NCBI RefSeq assembly: GCF_009796745.1
Contig: NZ_CP047024.1
Location: forward strand, 1,612,001-1,676,000
Direction: 5' to 3'
DNA length: 64,000 nucleotides
Source: Paraglaciecola sp. L1A13
GTDB lineage: Bacteria > Pseudomonadota > Gammaproteobacteria > Enterobacterales > Alteromonadaceae
Shown here piece by piece: positions 27,566 to 36,190 of this stretch (position 1 is its first letter; every line of letters begins with the position of its first letter). The notes under the pieces were generated by a model. That model was given only the letters and a program-made list of their open reading frames with translations. It had not been told where the DNA came from and did not search any database. Position numbers and translations under genes: made by a program.

Positions 27566-29767
27566 CTACTGGCCTTTGACAGCCTTTAACTCTTCTTCGT
27601 TTAATAAGCCGCGACGTTCTAGCAAGGGCCAGACTTGTGGGTCTTTCCCGCGAAAACGACGATACATAATCATCGGGTCTTCAGTACCACCAGTCTCCAG
27701 AACATGCTTACGGTAACCATTAGCTGTGTCCTGATCGAAAATACCGTTTTGACTAAATACTTGCCACGTATCTGCATCGTAAATGTTCGACCAAATATAG
27801 CCGTAGTAACCTGATGCGTATCCACCAGAAAATATATGAGAGAAGTAGCTTGTACGGTACCTAGGGGCGATTTCAGGAATTAACCCGATCTCATCCATGG
27901 CTGCCTTTTCAAATGCATCTGCATCCTGTTCAGTGGCTGTTTCAATTGTGTGCCACTTCATGTCTAACAATGCCGCGGCCATATATTCAGTGGTTGAAAA
28001 GCCTTGATTGAATTTACCCGCCGCTTGAATTTTATCAATTAACGTTTGCGGGATCACTTCACCAGTTTGATAATGCTTAGCAAATTGGCCTAATACTTCA
28101 GGTTCCATCATCCAGTTTTCCATAACCTGTGAGGGATATTCCACATAGTCTCTGGGTAAAGCCGTGCCTGTTTGCGACTGGTAATATCCATCCGATAATA
28201 AGCCTTGAATAGCATGACCAAATTCATGGAATAGCGTTGATGCTTGATCAAAAGTAAGTAGAACAGGGCTGTCGCCAACAGGACGAGGGAAGTTGAGTAC
28301 ATTAAAAATAATCGGCTTAACATTCTCGCCAAACATTTTCTGTTGCTTGCGGAATGAGTTCATCCAGGCTCCGCCACGTTTACTTTCGCGTACGTAGTAG
28401 TCGGTCATATATACGCCTATGCTTAAGCCATCTTTATCGAAAACTTCAAACGTGCGTACGTCAGGATGATATTTAGGAATATCTTGGCGTTCTTTGAAGG
28501 TCACCCCCCATAATTTATTAGCGGTAAAGAAGACGCCATCACGCGTCGCATCCAATGAAAAATAAGGCTTAGTTTGGGCTGCATCAAGATCATAACGTTC
28601 TTTGCGGATCTTTTCGGCGTAGTACCACCAATCATATCCAGCTAATTCAAAATCATCGCCTTGTGCATCAATCATTTGTTGCATATCGGCGGCTTCTTTT
28701 TTCGCTTGTGCAAGCGCCGCAGGCCAAACTTGGTCAAGCAACCCGTAAACATTCTGGGGGGTTTTGGCCATGGCTTTTTCAAGCACGAAGTCAGCATAGG
28801 TTTTATAGCCAAGTAAATGGGCTTTTTGATAGCGTAACGATGCAATTTTAGACGCTAATTTTTTATTATCATTGGCGTTATCGTTGTCGCCACGTTGAAT
28901 ATATCCCTCATACAAGGCTTTGCGTAGCTGGCGATTTTCAGCATACGTTAAAAATGGATTTTTGCTTGGGCGGTGAGTCGTGAAAACCCATTTACCATCA
29001 TGACCGCGTTCGGTGGCAGTTACGGCTGCGGCAGCAATAATATCTAAAGGCAAGCCCGTTAATTCTTCTTCGGTATCGACGACTAATTCAAATGCATTGG
29101 TTTCAGCTAATAGGTTTTCTCCGAATTGAACCGACAACTCAGACAACTGTGCGTTGAGATCGCGTAACGTGGTCTTATCTGTATCATTAAGGTTTGCTCC
29201 GCCACGTACAAACGATTGATAACTATCATCAAGCAACGTTTTCTGATCGGCGCGTAACTCAAGTTTATCTTTTTGCTCGTAGACCGCCTTAACGCGAGCA
29301 AACAGTGCGGCATTTAGAAAAATGTCATCGTTAAGCTCAGATAGGCGAGGAGACATCTTCTTAGCAACGCTTTGCATTTGTGTGTTGGTATCGGTGCCGT
29401 TAAGCGCATAAAAAACCGTTGTTACATGATTCAATGCTTGGCCTGACTTTTCGATAGCTTCAATGGTGTTTTTAAAATTTGGGGCTTCGGCATTAGTGGC
29501 GATATCTGCAATTTGTTGTTTATTTTGCGCGATGGCGAAATCAAATGCAGGTTCGTAGTGCTCAATTTTAATTTTTGCAAATTCTGGTACGCCAAATGGG
29601 GCGCTTGATACAACCAGCAATGGATTACTTTTTTCTACCGAACTTTTTGTTTCTGCAGAATGTTTTTGCTGCCCAACTTGGTTTGCATTCGTTTGGCTTG
29701 TGGTGTCCGGTTGACACGCACTAAGCATGACAGCCATTGCGATTGGGCTGAGTATTGCTTTGTTCAT
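27566..29767 (-). CDS. M3-family peptidyl-dipeptidase, lipoprotein (Dcp-like)
   Basis: The product of about 733 residues begins MNKAILSPIAMAVMLSACQPD, a lipoprotein signal with lipobox LSAC. The M3 zinc site appears as LFHEFGHAIQGLLSD, and the C-terminal substrate region includes FSHIFSGGYASGYYGYIWSN. Overall it resembles peptidyl-dipeptidase Dcp, which removes C-terminal dipeptides. E. coli Dcp lacks a signal, whereas this one should be anchored in the envelope, as in many marine gammaproteobacteria. The ATG at 29767 is preferred for its AGGGA element and signal peptide; the frame opens at 29785. Confidence 0.92.
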   Translation of the reverse strand: MNKAILSPIAMAVMLSACQPDTTSQTNANQVGQQKHSAETKSSVEKSNPLLVVSSAPFGVPEFAKIKIEHYEPAFDFAIAQNKQQIADIATNAEAPNFKNTIEAIEKSGQALNHVTTVFYALNGTDTNTQMQSVAKKMSPRLSELNDDIFLNAALFARVKAVYEQKDKLELRADQKTLLDDSYQSFVRGGANLNDTDKTTLRDLNAQLSELSVQFGENLLAETNAFELVVDTEEELTGLPLDIIAAAAVTATERGHDGKWVFTTHRPSKNPFLTYAENRQLRKALYEGYIQRGDNDNANDNKKLASKIASLRYQKAHLLGYKTYADFVLEKAMAKTPQNVYGLLDQVWPAALAQAKKEAADMQQMIDAQGDDFELAGYDWWYYAEKIRKERYDLDAAQTKPYFSLDATRDGVFFTANKLWGVTFKERQDIPKYHPDVRTFEVFDKDGLSIGVYMTDYYVRESKRGGAWMNSFRKQQKMFGENVKPIIFNVLNFPRPVGDSPVLLTFDQASTLFHEFGHAIQGLLSDGYYQSQTGTALPRDYVEYPSQVMENWMMEPEVLGQFAKHYQTGEVIPQTLIDKIQAAGKFNQGFSTTEYMAAALLDMKWHTIETATEQDADAFEKAAMDEIGLIPEIAPRYRTSYFSHIFSGGYASGYYGYIWSNIYDADTWQVFSQNGIFDQDTANGYRKHVLETGGTEDPMIMYRRFRGKDPQVWPLLERRGLLNEEELKAVKGQ

Positions 29768-30171
29768 AAGGATCCCTGATATCAATAGAGTGACGGCTAT
29801 GTTGCCGTTCGGTTTTATCCCCGCACTGCTATAAATGCGAGTAATACTAAAGACTATCGCGATCTGCCTTATAACCGCAAATTTGTTGCTCTATACTTGT
29901 AAGGCGAAGTGTAAGCGATAATGTGCAAGTATAAGCCGCGCTTATTTATTAATACTTAATAGTGCGTAAAGTGAGCAAAATGTCGATTAAATCAATTAAA
30001 TCTTGCGAAAAAAATTAGCAACTGTTAAAAAGTCAATTAAATTACATAAAAAGTTAATTTGCAGTTGTAATTATATGTTTACATTTAATCGGCCGCTTAC
30101 TTCATACGTGTTATTTCCAGAGCGACTGCACCGCAGATCGTGTTTATCCATTACTACTGTGAGTCAAGATT
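29768..30171. other. Divergent intergenic region upstream of aroF
   Basis: This 400-base AT-rich region separates the M3 peptidase gene from aroF. It contains the TyrR box listed separately. A weak frame at 30003-30191 overlaps the aroF start and has no coding character. No RNA gene or repeat is apparent. Confidence 0.5.
30066..30083 (+). promoter_or_regulatory. TyrR box upstream of aroF-tyrA
   Basis: TGTAAT-TATATG-TTTACA matches the TyrR consensus TGTAAA-N6-TTTACA in 11 of 12 fixed positions. It lies about 90 bases before aroF. In E. coli TyrR with tyrosine represses aroF-tyrA, so the site fits its neighbours. Confidence 0.75.
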
Positions 30172-31263
30172 ATGTTACGCGACAACATTAACAATATTAA
30201 CGTTACCTCTGAAACCGTATTAATTACCCCTGAAGCCTTAAAAAATGAGCTTCCTGTTACGGATCATGCATTATCAGTTATTCAATCATCTCGACAAATT
30301 ATTTCCGATATCATCCATCGTAAAGATCATCGTTTTTTGGTTATCAGTGGCCCGTGTTCTATCCATGATATTGATGCGGCAAAAGAGTATGCCCTCAAAC
30401 TTAAAGAGTTGCATGAATCCTGCAAAGATACTCTGTATATCGTGATGCGGGTGTACTTTGAAAAGCCACGTACGACAGTGGGCTGGAAAGGCTTGATCAA
30501 CGATCCACATATTGATGATACTTTCGATATTGAAACAGGATTGCGCAAAGCACGAGAATTACTTATTTGGTTAGCTGAATTAGAAATTCCCGTTGCCACT
30601 GAAGCCCTTGATCCTATTAGCCCACAGTATCTTGCTGAGTTATTTAGTTGGTCAGCAATTGGTGCTCGAACATCTGAGTCTCAGACTCACCGTGAAATGG
30701 CCAGTGGCTTGTCTATGCCCGTAGGTTTTAAAAATGGTACGGATGGCAGTTTAGATATAGCAATAAATGCTTTGCAGTCTGCAGCATCAGGCCACAGTTT
30801 TATGGGAATTAATGGTGAAGGGCAAGTTAGCGTGATCAAAACGCAAGGTAACCCTGACGGACATATTATTCTTCGCGGCGGTAAACAGCCGAACTATGAT
30901 TCAGTCTGTGTGGCTGATTGCGAAGAAGAAATGCGCAGCGCGAAACTCAGTGCTGGTTTGGTTGTAGATTGCAGTCATGCTAACTCAAGTAAAGACTACC
31001 GCCGTCAACCCTTAGTGGCCAAAAATGTGGTTAATCAAATACTCGAGGGTAATCAGTCTGTTATTGGTATTATGTTAGAAAGCCATTTAAAATCCGGTAA
31101 TCAAAGCAATAAGGGGAAAACAGCTAACGAGCTAGAGTATGGTGTATCGATCACCGATGGCTGTATAGATTGGGAATCTACGGATGAGTTAATTAACCAC
31201 ATGCGTGATAAACTCATTACTGTATTGCCGTTGAGGTTAAACAAACTAAACAGCCCTGATTAA
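30172..31263 (+). CDS. aroF: DAHP synthase, type I (predicted tyrosine-sensitive)
   Basis: This enzyme condenses phosphoenolpyruvate and erythrose-4-phosphate in the first shikimate step. The 363-residue frame has VISGPCSIHD, MRVYFEKPRTTVGWKGLINDP, SWSAIGARTSESQTHREMASG and VVDCSHANSSKDYRRQ, all type I hallmarks including metal ligands. Feedback type cannot be read reliably from sequence; I name it aroF because tyrA follows 11 bases later and a TyrR box lies upstream, as in the E. coli aroF-tyrA operon. Confidence 0.93.
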   Translation: MLRDNINNINVTSETVLITPEALKNELPVTDHALSVIQSSRQIISDIIHRKDHRFLVISGPCSIHDIDAAKEYALKLKELHESCKDTLYIVMRVYFEKPRTTVGWKGLINDPHIDDTFDIETGLRKARELLIWLAELEIPVATEALDPISPQYLAELFSWSAIGARTSESQTHREMASGLSMPVGFKNGTDGSLDIAINALQSAASGHSFMGINGEGQVSVIKTQGNPDGHIILRGGKQPNYDSVCVADCEEEMRSAKLSAGLVVDCSHANSSKDYRRQPLVAKNVVNQILEGNQSVIGIMLESHLKSGNQSNKGKTANELEYGVSITDGCIDWESTDELINHMRDKLITVLPLRLNKLNSPD

Positions 31264-31274
31264 TAGGAACTTGC

Positions 31275-32402
31275 ATGTCAACCGAACTTGATAAATTACG
31301 TGACCAAATAGACGCTGTCGATTCTGAATTAGTGGCGTTATTAGCAAAACGTGCTGCGTTGACTGAACAAGTTGGTGTATACAAAAGTAAGGTTGGCTTG
31401 CCCATTTATGTGCCGGCACGTGAAGCCGAATTAATTGAACAGCGCTGCGGGCAAGCCGAAGCGCTAGGCGTGCCCCCGTCGTTGGTTGAAGATTTGCTAA
31501 GACGCATCATGCGAGAGTCTTACCACACACAAAATAAACGCTATATGTGTTGCGCGCCACAGGTCAATAAAATTGTGGTTATTGGTGGGGCTGGTGCACT
31601 TGGACGGATTTTTGTCGAAATGTTCACGCGCAGTGGATATACGGTCGAAATTCTAGAGCAAAAAGATTGGCCCAAAGCTGATGAAATTTTTGCTCAGGCA
31701 AACTTGGTCTTGGTCGCTGTACCTATTCAATTGACGGAGCAAATCATTGCCAAACTGGATAGTTTGCCGATAAATTGTATATTGGCGGATATTACCAGTA
31801 CTAAAGCAGTTCCACTTAATGCCATGCTAAAGGTCCACAAAGGACCTGTAGTTGGCTTACATCCCATGTTTGGGCCAGACGTATCGAGTATGGTTAAACA
31901 GGTTGTTGTGGTGTGTCACGGCCGTGATGAAGATAAATACCAGTGGTTATTGCAACAGATGCGAGCTTGGGGGGCGGCGTTGCAAGAAACCGATGCTCAA
32001 GAGCATGACGACTCAATGGTTTTTATTCAAGTTATGCGTCACTTCTCTAGTTATGTGTTTGGTGCGCATTTATTAACGGAAAATCCATCTCTGGATCAGT
32101 TGATTTCGTTGAGTTCACCAATATATCGATTGGAACTTGCTATGGTGGGACGTTTATTTGCGCAGGATCCCGGCTTGTATACCGATATCATTTTTAACAA
32201 CAAAGACAGTATCGCGGTGCTTACTAGTTTTCGAGACACCTTTGATAACGCACTCGATATGCTTAAAAAAGGTGACAAAGCGTCATTTATTAAGCTCTTT
32301 TTCAAAATAGGCGCTTGGTTTGGGGATTATTCGAAACAATCTCTAGTGGATAGTAAAAAATTGCTGCTTAAAGCCAATGATGATCGCACCATTAGTGAGT
32401 AG
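31275..32402 (+). CDS. tyrA: Bifunctional chorismate mutase / prephenate dehydrogenase
   Basis: TyrA makes prephenate and then 4-hydroxyphenylpyruvate for tyrosine. The 375-residue frame has an AroQ chorismate mutase domain (residues 1-90, starting LDKLRDQIDAVDSELVALLAKR), then a dehydrogenase domain with the NAD-binding loop IVVIGGAGALGRIFVEMF and the region GLHPMFGPDVSSM. The C-terminus is helical. It forms an operon with aroF. Confidence 0.96.
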   Translation: MSTELDKLRDQIDAVDSELVALLAKRAALTEQVGVYKSKVGLPIYVPAREAELIEQRCGQAEALGVPPSLVEDLLRRIMRESYHTQNKRYMCCAPQVNKIVVIGGAGALGRIFVEMFTRSGYTVEILEQKDWPKADEIFAQANLVLVAVPIQLTEQIIAKLDSLPINCILADITSTKAVPLNAMLKVHKGPVVGLHPMFGPDVSSMVKQVVVVCHGRDEDKYQWLLQQMRAWGAALQETDAQEHDDSMVFIQVMRHFSSYVFGAHLLTENPSLDQLISLSSPIYRLELAMVGRLFAQDPGLYTDIIFNNKDSIAVLTSFRDTFDNALDMLKKGDKASFIKLFFKIGAWFGDYSKQSLVDSKKLLLKANDDRTISE

Positions 32403-32447
32403 TAAAATTTAGCTCTTTATTCGTTTCATTAACGTATTACTAATATC

Positions 32448-33116
32448 ATGATTTCAAGATTACCAAGATGGGTGGAGTATGGTGCATTTGTGCTCGCCCT
32501 TATCGCTGGCAGTGTAAATGCAGTTGGTTTGCTAGGATTCTCGCACCAAGCCATTTCTCATTTATCAGGAAGTGCTACGCTCGTTGGTGCTTCGTTACTT
32601 AATGCACCTATCAGCGATACACTTCACCTAGTCGCTATTTTGCTTAGCTTTATGTTTGGCGCAGCCTTTTCCGGGTTCTTTTTGCGTAGTCGCACACTCA
32701 AATTATCCCGCCATTATGATTTTTTATTGGTGGTTGAAGGAGGTTTATTACTCATATCTATCTGGTTGCTTAAAGATAATTTAGCCGCTGGGCACTACAC
32801 CGCATCTGCAGCATGTGGTTTACAAAATGCGTTGGCTACCACTTACAGCGGTGCGATCATTCGTACTACCCATATGACAGGGATATTTACCGATCTTGGT
32901 ATTATGTTGGGTGCCCGCCTGCGACACGAAGCATTTGATAACCGCAAGGCGATTTTATTTCTGTTGTTGATAAGTGGTTTTATTAGCGGTGGTGTGTTCG
33001 GGGCGTATTTATTTGCGCATTTAGGGTTTAACGCTTTATTAGCGCCTGCGTTTTTGTGTTTCGTGTTAGCGCTATTTTATCGGGTTTACCGAAATAAAAT
33101 GAAAAGAAGGCACTAG
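32448..33116 (+). CDS. YoaK/DUF1275 family membrane protein
   Basis: The 222-residue protein has six hydrophobic segments and the DUF1275 features VNAVGLLGF near the start, SHLSGSATLVGASL, ASAACGLQNALATTYSGAIIRTTHMTGIFTDLG in the middle. The function of this family is not established; transport of small molecules has been suggested. It lies 45 bases after tyrA on the same strand and convergent to pheA, so cotranscription with aroF-tyrA is possible. Confidence 0.85.
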   Translation: MISRLPRWVEYGAFVLALIAGSVNAVGLLGFSHQAISHLSGSATLVGASLLNAPISDTLHLVAILLSFMFGAAFSGFFLRSRTLKLSRHYDFLLVVEGGLLLISIWLLKDNLAAGHYTASAACGLQNALATTYSGAIIRTTHMTGIFTDLGIMLGARLRHEAFDNRKAILFLLLISGFISGGVFGAYLFAHLGFNALLAPAFLCFVLALFYRVYRNKMKRRH

Positions 33117-33155
33117 TAAGAGCCTTCCATTGTGATCACTATCCTGTTATTTGCT

Positions 33156-34340
33156 TTATTCCTGCGCTAATGCGCTGACTGCGGCAATCTTAGTCGGGTT
33201 GATTTCGTCGTTTGGGTAGCAGCCTAAAACTTTAAAGTATCGAGTAGTATTTTTAAGCTCTTCCAAGGCAACCTGCATGGGGCCATCTTGAATATTCCCT
33301 TCTACATCTATATAGAACATCTCTTCCCAGGGGTTACCTGTAATCGGTCTGGATTCTAGCTTCGTCATGTTGATGTTATTGTTTTTAAGGATCAGTAAAG
33401 CTTCTACTAACGCGCCTGATTTTTGCACCGTAGACATCAATAACGTTGTTTTAGCAGGCACCTGTAAAGGCACATTGACTGCTTTGCGGGCCACAACGAA
33501 GAAGCGGCTGTGATTTTCTTTTTGGTTGGCAAGATTAGATTTAATCGCATGTAACCCATATAACGCACCACCGGCTTCGCTACCTATCGCTGCAACCGTA
33601 TCACTTTGTAACTCATTAACCGTCATCATAGCAGCAGAGGTACTATCGCAGGTGATGACCTCGATGCTGCCTAGCTCAGCCAAAAAGTGGCTGCACTGAG
33701 CAAAAACTTGGGGATGGGCATACAAGGTTTTGATACGGTTAATATCAGTTGCATCAGCGACTAACAATGCATGTTTAATAGGGTGAGTTAGCTCACCAAT
33801 AATCGACAAATTGGTATGCTGCAGTTGGTCGTAAACTTCATTGATACTGCCAGAGGACGTATTTTCGATGGGCAATACTGCGTAATCTGCTTCGTTGGTC
33901 TCTACTTTCTTAATGATTTCGCCAAAGCTTTGACAACCTAACTCTAAGAGCTCTCCTGGACGACGAGAAAAGTATTTTTGAGTAGCAAGGTAGCTGTAAG
34001 ACCCCTTATCACCTAGAAAAGCAACTCTATTTAGTGGCAAGCTGCTGCCAGGGTTCGCGCGAGCGGCAAGCATTGCTTGTTGGTTGAGTACAGAGTCTTC
34101 GATGATAACGTGAAATAATTGAGTAACATAATGAGGGTCAAGACCGTGACCTTGGCCCCGTTTAATTAAGCTAACCAGTAGTTGTTCTTCTCGTTTATGA
34201 TCTCTTACCGGAATATGATGGGTAATTTTGGTTTCAGCAACCTGATTGGTGCATTGCTGACGCTCTGCTAACAGTTTTAACAACTGCTGATCAATTGAGG
34301 TGATTTGTTCTCTTAGTTTATCTAGCTCCACGACCGACAT
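33156..34340 (-). CDS. pheA: Bifunctional chorismate mutase / prephenate dehydratase
   Basis: PheA makes prephenate and then phenylpyruvate for phenylalanine. Three domains are visible in 394 residues: AroQ chorismate mutase (1-90), prephenate dehydratase (about 105-285, with FLGDKGSYSYLAT, LPIENTSSGSINEVYD and SRFFVVAR) and a regulatory ACT domain (about 297-375) with GALVEALLIL and ESRPITGNPWEEMFY, the Phe-binding motif. It is convergent to tyrA-yoaK and has a clear sigma-70 promoter upstream. Confidence 0.97.
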   Translation of the reverse strand: MSVVELDKLREQITSIDQQLLKLLAERQQCTNQVAETKITHHIPVRDHKREEQLLVSLIKRGQGHGLDPHYVTQLFHVIIEDSVLNQQAMLAARANPGSSLPLNRVAFLGDKGSYSYLATQKYFSRRPGELLELGCQSFGEIIKKVETNEADYAVLPIENTSSGSINEVYDQLQHTNLSIIGELTHPIKHALLVADATDINRIKTLYAHPQVFAQCSHFLAELGSIEVITCDSTSAAMMTVNELQSDTVAAIGSEAGGALYGLHAIKSNLANQKENHSRFFVVARKAVNVPLQVPAKTTLLMSTVQKSGALVEALLILKNNNINMTKLESRPITGNPWEEMFYIDVEGNIQDGPMQVALEELKNTTRYFKVLGCYPNDEINPTKIAAVSALAQE

Positions 34341-34366
34341 TTTTATTTCACTTCCATAAATGGGTT

Positions 34367-34387
34367 AAAAAGCCTTTTGAGTAAGGC
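34367..34387 (-). terminator. Possible leader terminator (attenuator) before pheA
   Basis: In the minus-strand RNA, GCCTT and AAGGC form a short stem around ACTCAA, followed by TTTTT, within the pheA 5' leader. The 3' arm AGGCTT (34375-34370) can instead pair with AAGCCT at 34424-34419, so two exclusive structures are possible. No Phe-rich leader peptide is visible, unlike E. coli pheL, so attenuation is only a suggestion. Confidence 0.35.
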
Positions 34388-34466
34388 ACAAGTTCTTTGT
34401 ACATAAATGATTTAACACAGGCTTGGTGCGCTGAAACTATTATCAGTTGAATATACATCACCATCG

Positions 34467-34495
34467 AATCTATTAACTCGAGCGATCAATGTCAA
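34467..34495 (-). promoter_or_regulatory. Sigma-70 promoter for pheA
   Basis: On the minus strand TTGACA (34495-34490) and TAGATT (34472-34467) are separated by 17 bases. Initiation near 34460 would give a leader of about 120 bases before pheA. Confidence 0.7.
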
Positions 34496-34574
34496 TGTTT
34501 ACCTTATGCCAAAATGGCCTTTAGAGTAGATATTTCCTATAAACCCGCTGAAAGTCCATGTTTCCATCTCTGTT

Positions 34575-35375
34575 TTATTCATTTAACAAGGAACTAAGCA
34601 ACATTTTGACTTGCTCAACTTCGAAGGGTTTATCGCATAAGGCGTTTACCCCAGCCTGATGTATGTTAGTCATGTGCAAACTATCCACTGACTCTGAGGT
34701 CACCATAATAATGGGTAGATGGGAGGTTTCGGTGTTAAATCGGATGAACTCCGATAATTCTCTACCATTCATTTCAGGCATATTATAATCCGTGACGACC
34801 AAGTCAAAGGTATTTTCTTTGAGTATTGTTAGCGCCATGGCGCCATTTTCCGCTTCAATAATCTGTTCAATACCAAGCCCCTTCAATACCCGATTGATGT
34901 GATTTCTAGCTAATTTACTGTCGTCGACAAGAAGCACTCTAACCTGACGTACATCAAATAAATTCAGATCTAGTTCTTCGGTATTAATTAAGTCCAAAGA
35001 GGTTTTGAGTGCACGAGATAAATGCTCAGTGCTAAAAGGCTTTGGTAATATGGCTGCCACGCCCGCCTGTTTAAACTCTTCTAGTTTCTGTGAGCTACTT
35101 TCGCTTGATACAAGCATAAAAGGTAATGCGCAATGTATGGATGATTGTTTTATCGATTTAAGGATATCGAGTCCGGTACCATCTTCGAGATACATTGAAC
35201 TGACGACCAAATCACCTCCTTGCTGATCGATGGCTTCAATGGCCTCTTTAACATTGCTCACGGCGAAGACATTTTTCACATTTTCTTCGTGTAATAAAGT
35301 ACTGATTATTTTTCGTTGAGTATCCGATGGTTCGACTAAAATAATGCTTAAGTCTGCTAACAAAATATTCTGCAT
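34575..35375 (-). CDS. Response regulator with two receiver domains, first degenerate
   Basis: The 266-residue protein consists of two CheY-like receivers (about 6-128 and 145-264) and no output domain. The second is canonical: acidic pair in VLLVDDSKLAR, phosphoacceptor Asp in LVVTDYNMPEMNG, and Lys in LCDKPFE. The first has Glu-Pro where the acidic pair should be (ILVEPSD) and Ser in place of the acceptor Asp (LVVSSMYLEDG), while its LPKPF Lys remains, so it probably cannot be phosphorylated. Such proteins may act as phosphate relays or binding adaptors. It lies beside yciH and the partner-switch genes. Confidence 0.88.
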   Translation of the reverse strand: MQNILLADLSIILVEPSDTQRKIISTLLHEENVKNVFAVSNVKEAIEAIDQQGGDLVVSSMYLEDGTGLDILKSIKQSSIHCALPFMLVSSESSSQKLEEFKQAGVAAILPKPFSTEHLSRALKTSLDLINTEELDLNLFDVRQVRVLLVDDSKLARNHINRVLKGLGIEQIIEAENGAMALTILKENTFDLVVTDYNMPEMNGRELSEFIRFNTETSHLPIIMVTSESVDSLHMTNIHQAGVNALCDKPFEVEQVKMLLSSLLNE

Positions 35376-35406
35376 AGTTACCTTCTTGTCAGATTGGCCA
35401 ATTGAC

Positions 35407-35727
35407 TCAACCGCCAGCGAGTTTTACAGTGTAGCCGCGTTTTTCTAAGACTAGCTTTAACTTGTCTCTATTATCACCTTGAATTTCTATCACTGCGTCT
35501 TTAACGGCTCCACCTGTACCGCACATTTTTTTCAATTCTGTGCACAAGGCTTTAACTTGTGCCGCGTCCATATCCATACCTGACAACGTGGTGACTCCTT
35601 TGCCTTTACGTCCTTTTGTTTCGCGACGAATACGGATGATGCCATCGGTTTTGGGCCGAGCAAGTTGCGCCTTTTGAGCGGGAATTCTGCCGCCATCAGT
35701 GCTATAAACAAGATCGTTTTGGCTCAT
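35407..35727 (-). CDS. yciH: SUI1/eIF1-like translation factor YciH
   Basis: The 106-residue frame is a bacterial SUI1-domain protein. Conserved text includes VYSTDGGRIP, RIRRETKGRKGKGVTTLSG and the end VLEKRGYTVKLAGG. YciH resembles eIF1 and influences the fidelity of initiation-complex formation in E. coli, although its role is modest. It precedes the double-receiver gene by 32 bases on the same strand and could be cotranscribed. Confidence 0.93.
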   Translation of the reverse strand: MSQNDLVYSTDGGRIPAQKAQLARPKTDGIIRIRRETKGRKGKGVTTLSGMDMDAAQVKALCTELKKMCGTGGAVKDAVIEIQGDNRDKLKLVLEKRGYTVKLAGG

Positions 35728-35861
35728 ATTGATTTTCGCTCTGACTTGAATAGATAATATAATAATCTGATTCTATTAAAAAAAAGACAATCTTTATAGG
35801 CAAATTAAACAAACTGATATTTAATACATTAGCAATGAAGAGCAGTAATATGGAGTGAAGT

Positions 35862-36167
35862 ATGAGTTTAGAACGCAAATTATCAGCTGACAAAAAACAA
35901 TTAACTGTAGTAGCCGATGAAATCTTCGATTTCGGCAAGGTGCAGGATTTCCGTATTGCATTCTCCACTGACATCGACGAGGTGGAAACGGTTATTATTG
36001 ATTTGCATAAAACCGCTTACATGGATAGTTCTGCTTTAGGCATGTTATTAAATATGCAAAAATTATTGTCTGGTAAGGTCACTATCTTTAAGATTGTCAA
36101 TACTCGCCCCCAAGTACTCAAAATCTTGCGAATCGCCCGCTTTGATAAAAAATTCTTAATTAGTTAA
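35862..36167 (+). CDS. STAS-domain anti-sigma-factor antagonist (CrsA-like)
   Basis: The 101-residue protein is a single STAS domain. The regulatory Ser is probably in AYMDSSALGMLLNMQ, the position phosphorylated in SpoIIAA-type antagonists. It lies 23 bases before a receiver/phosphatase/kinase protein, so the pair looks like a partner switch, as described for CrsA-CrsR of Shewanella oneidensis (control of RpoS) and HsbA-HsbR of Pseudomonas. The target anti-sigma partner may be encoded in the downstream fusion itself. The target sigma factor is inferred, not seen. Confidence 0.88.
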   Translation: MSLERKLSADKKQLTVVADEIFDFGKVQDFRIAFSTDIDEVETVIIDLHKTAYMDSSALGMLLNMQKLLSGKVTIFKIVNTRPQVLKILRIARFDKKFLIS

Positions 36168-36190
36168 CGTCTCTTTGTGGCTTTATTTTA

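Noticed and set aside
30003..30191. Small plus-strand frame upstream of aroF
   Set aside because: It overlaps the TyrR box and the aroF start and has no coding character.
34348..34464. pheL-like leader peptide gene
   Set aside because: The frame has only scattered Phe and Tyr and lacks a ribosome binding site after the predicted start of transcription, so I did not call it.
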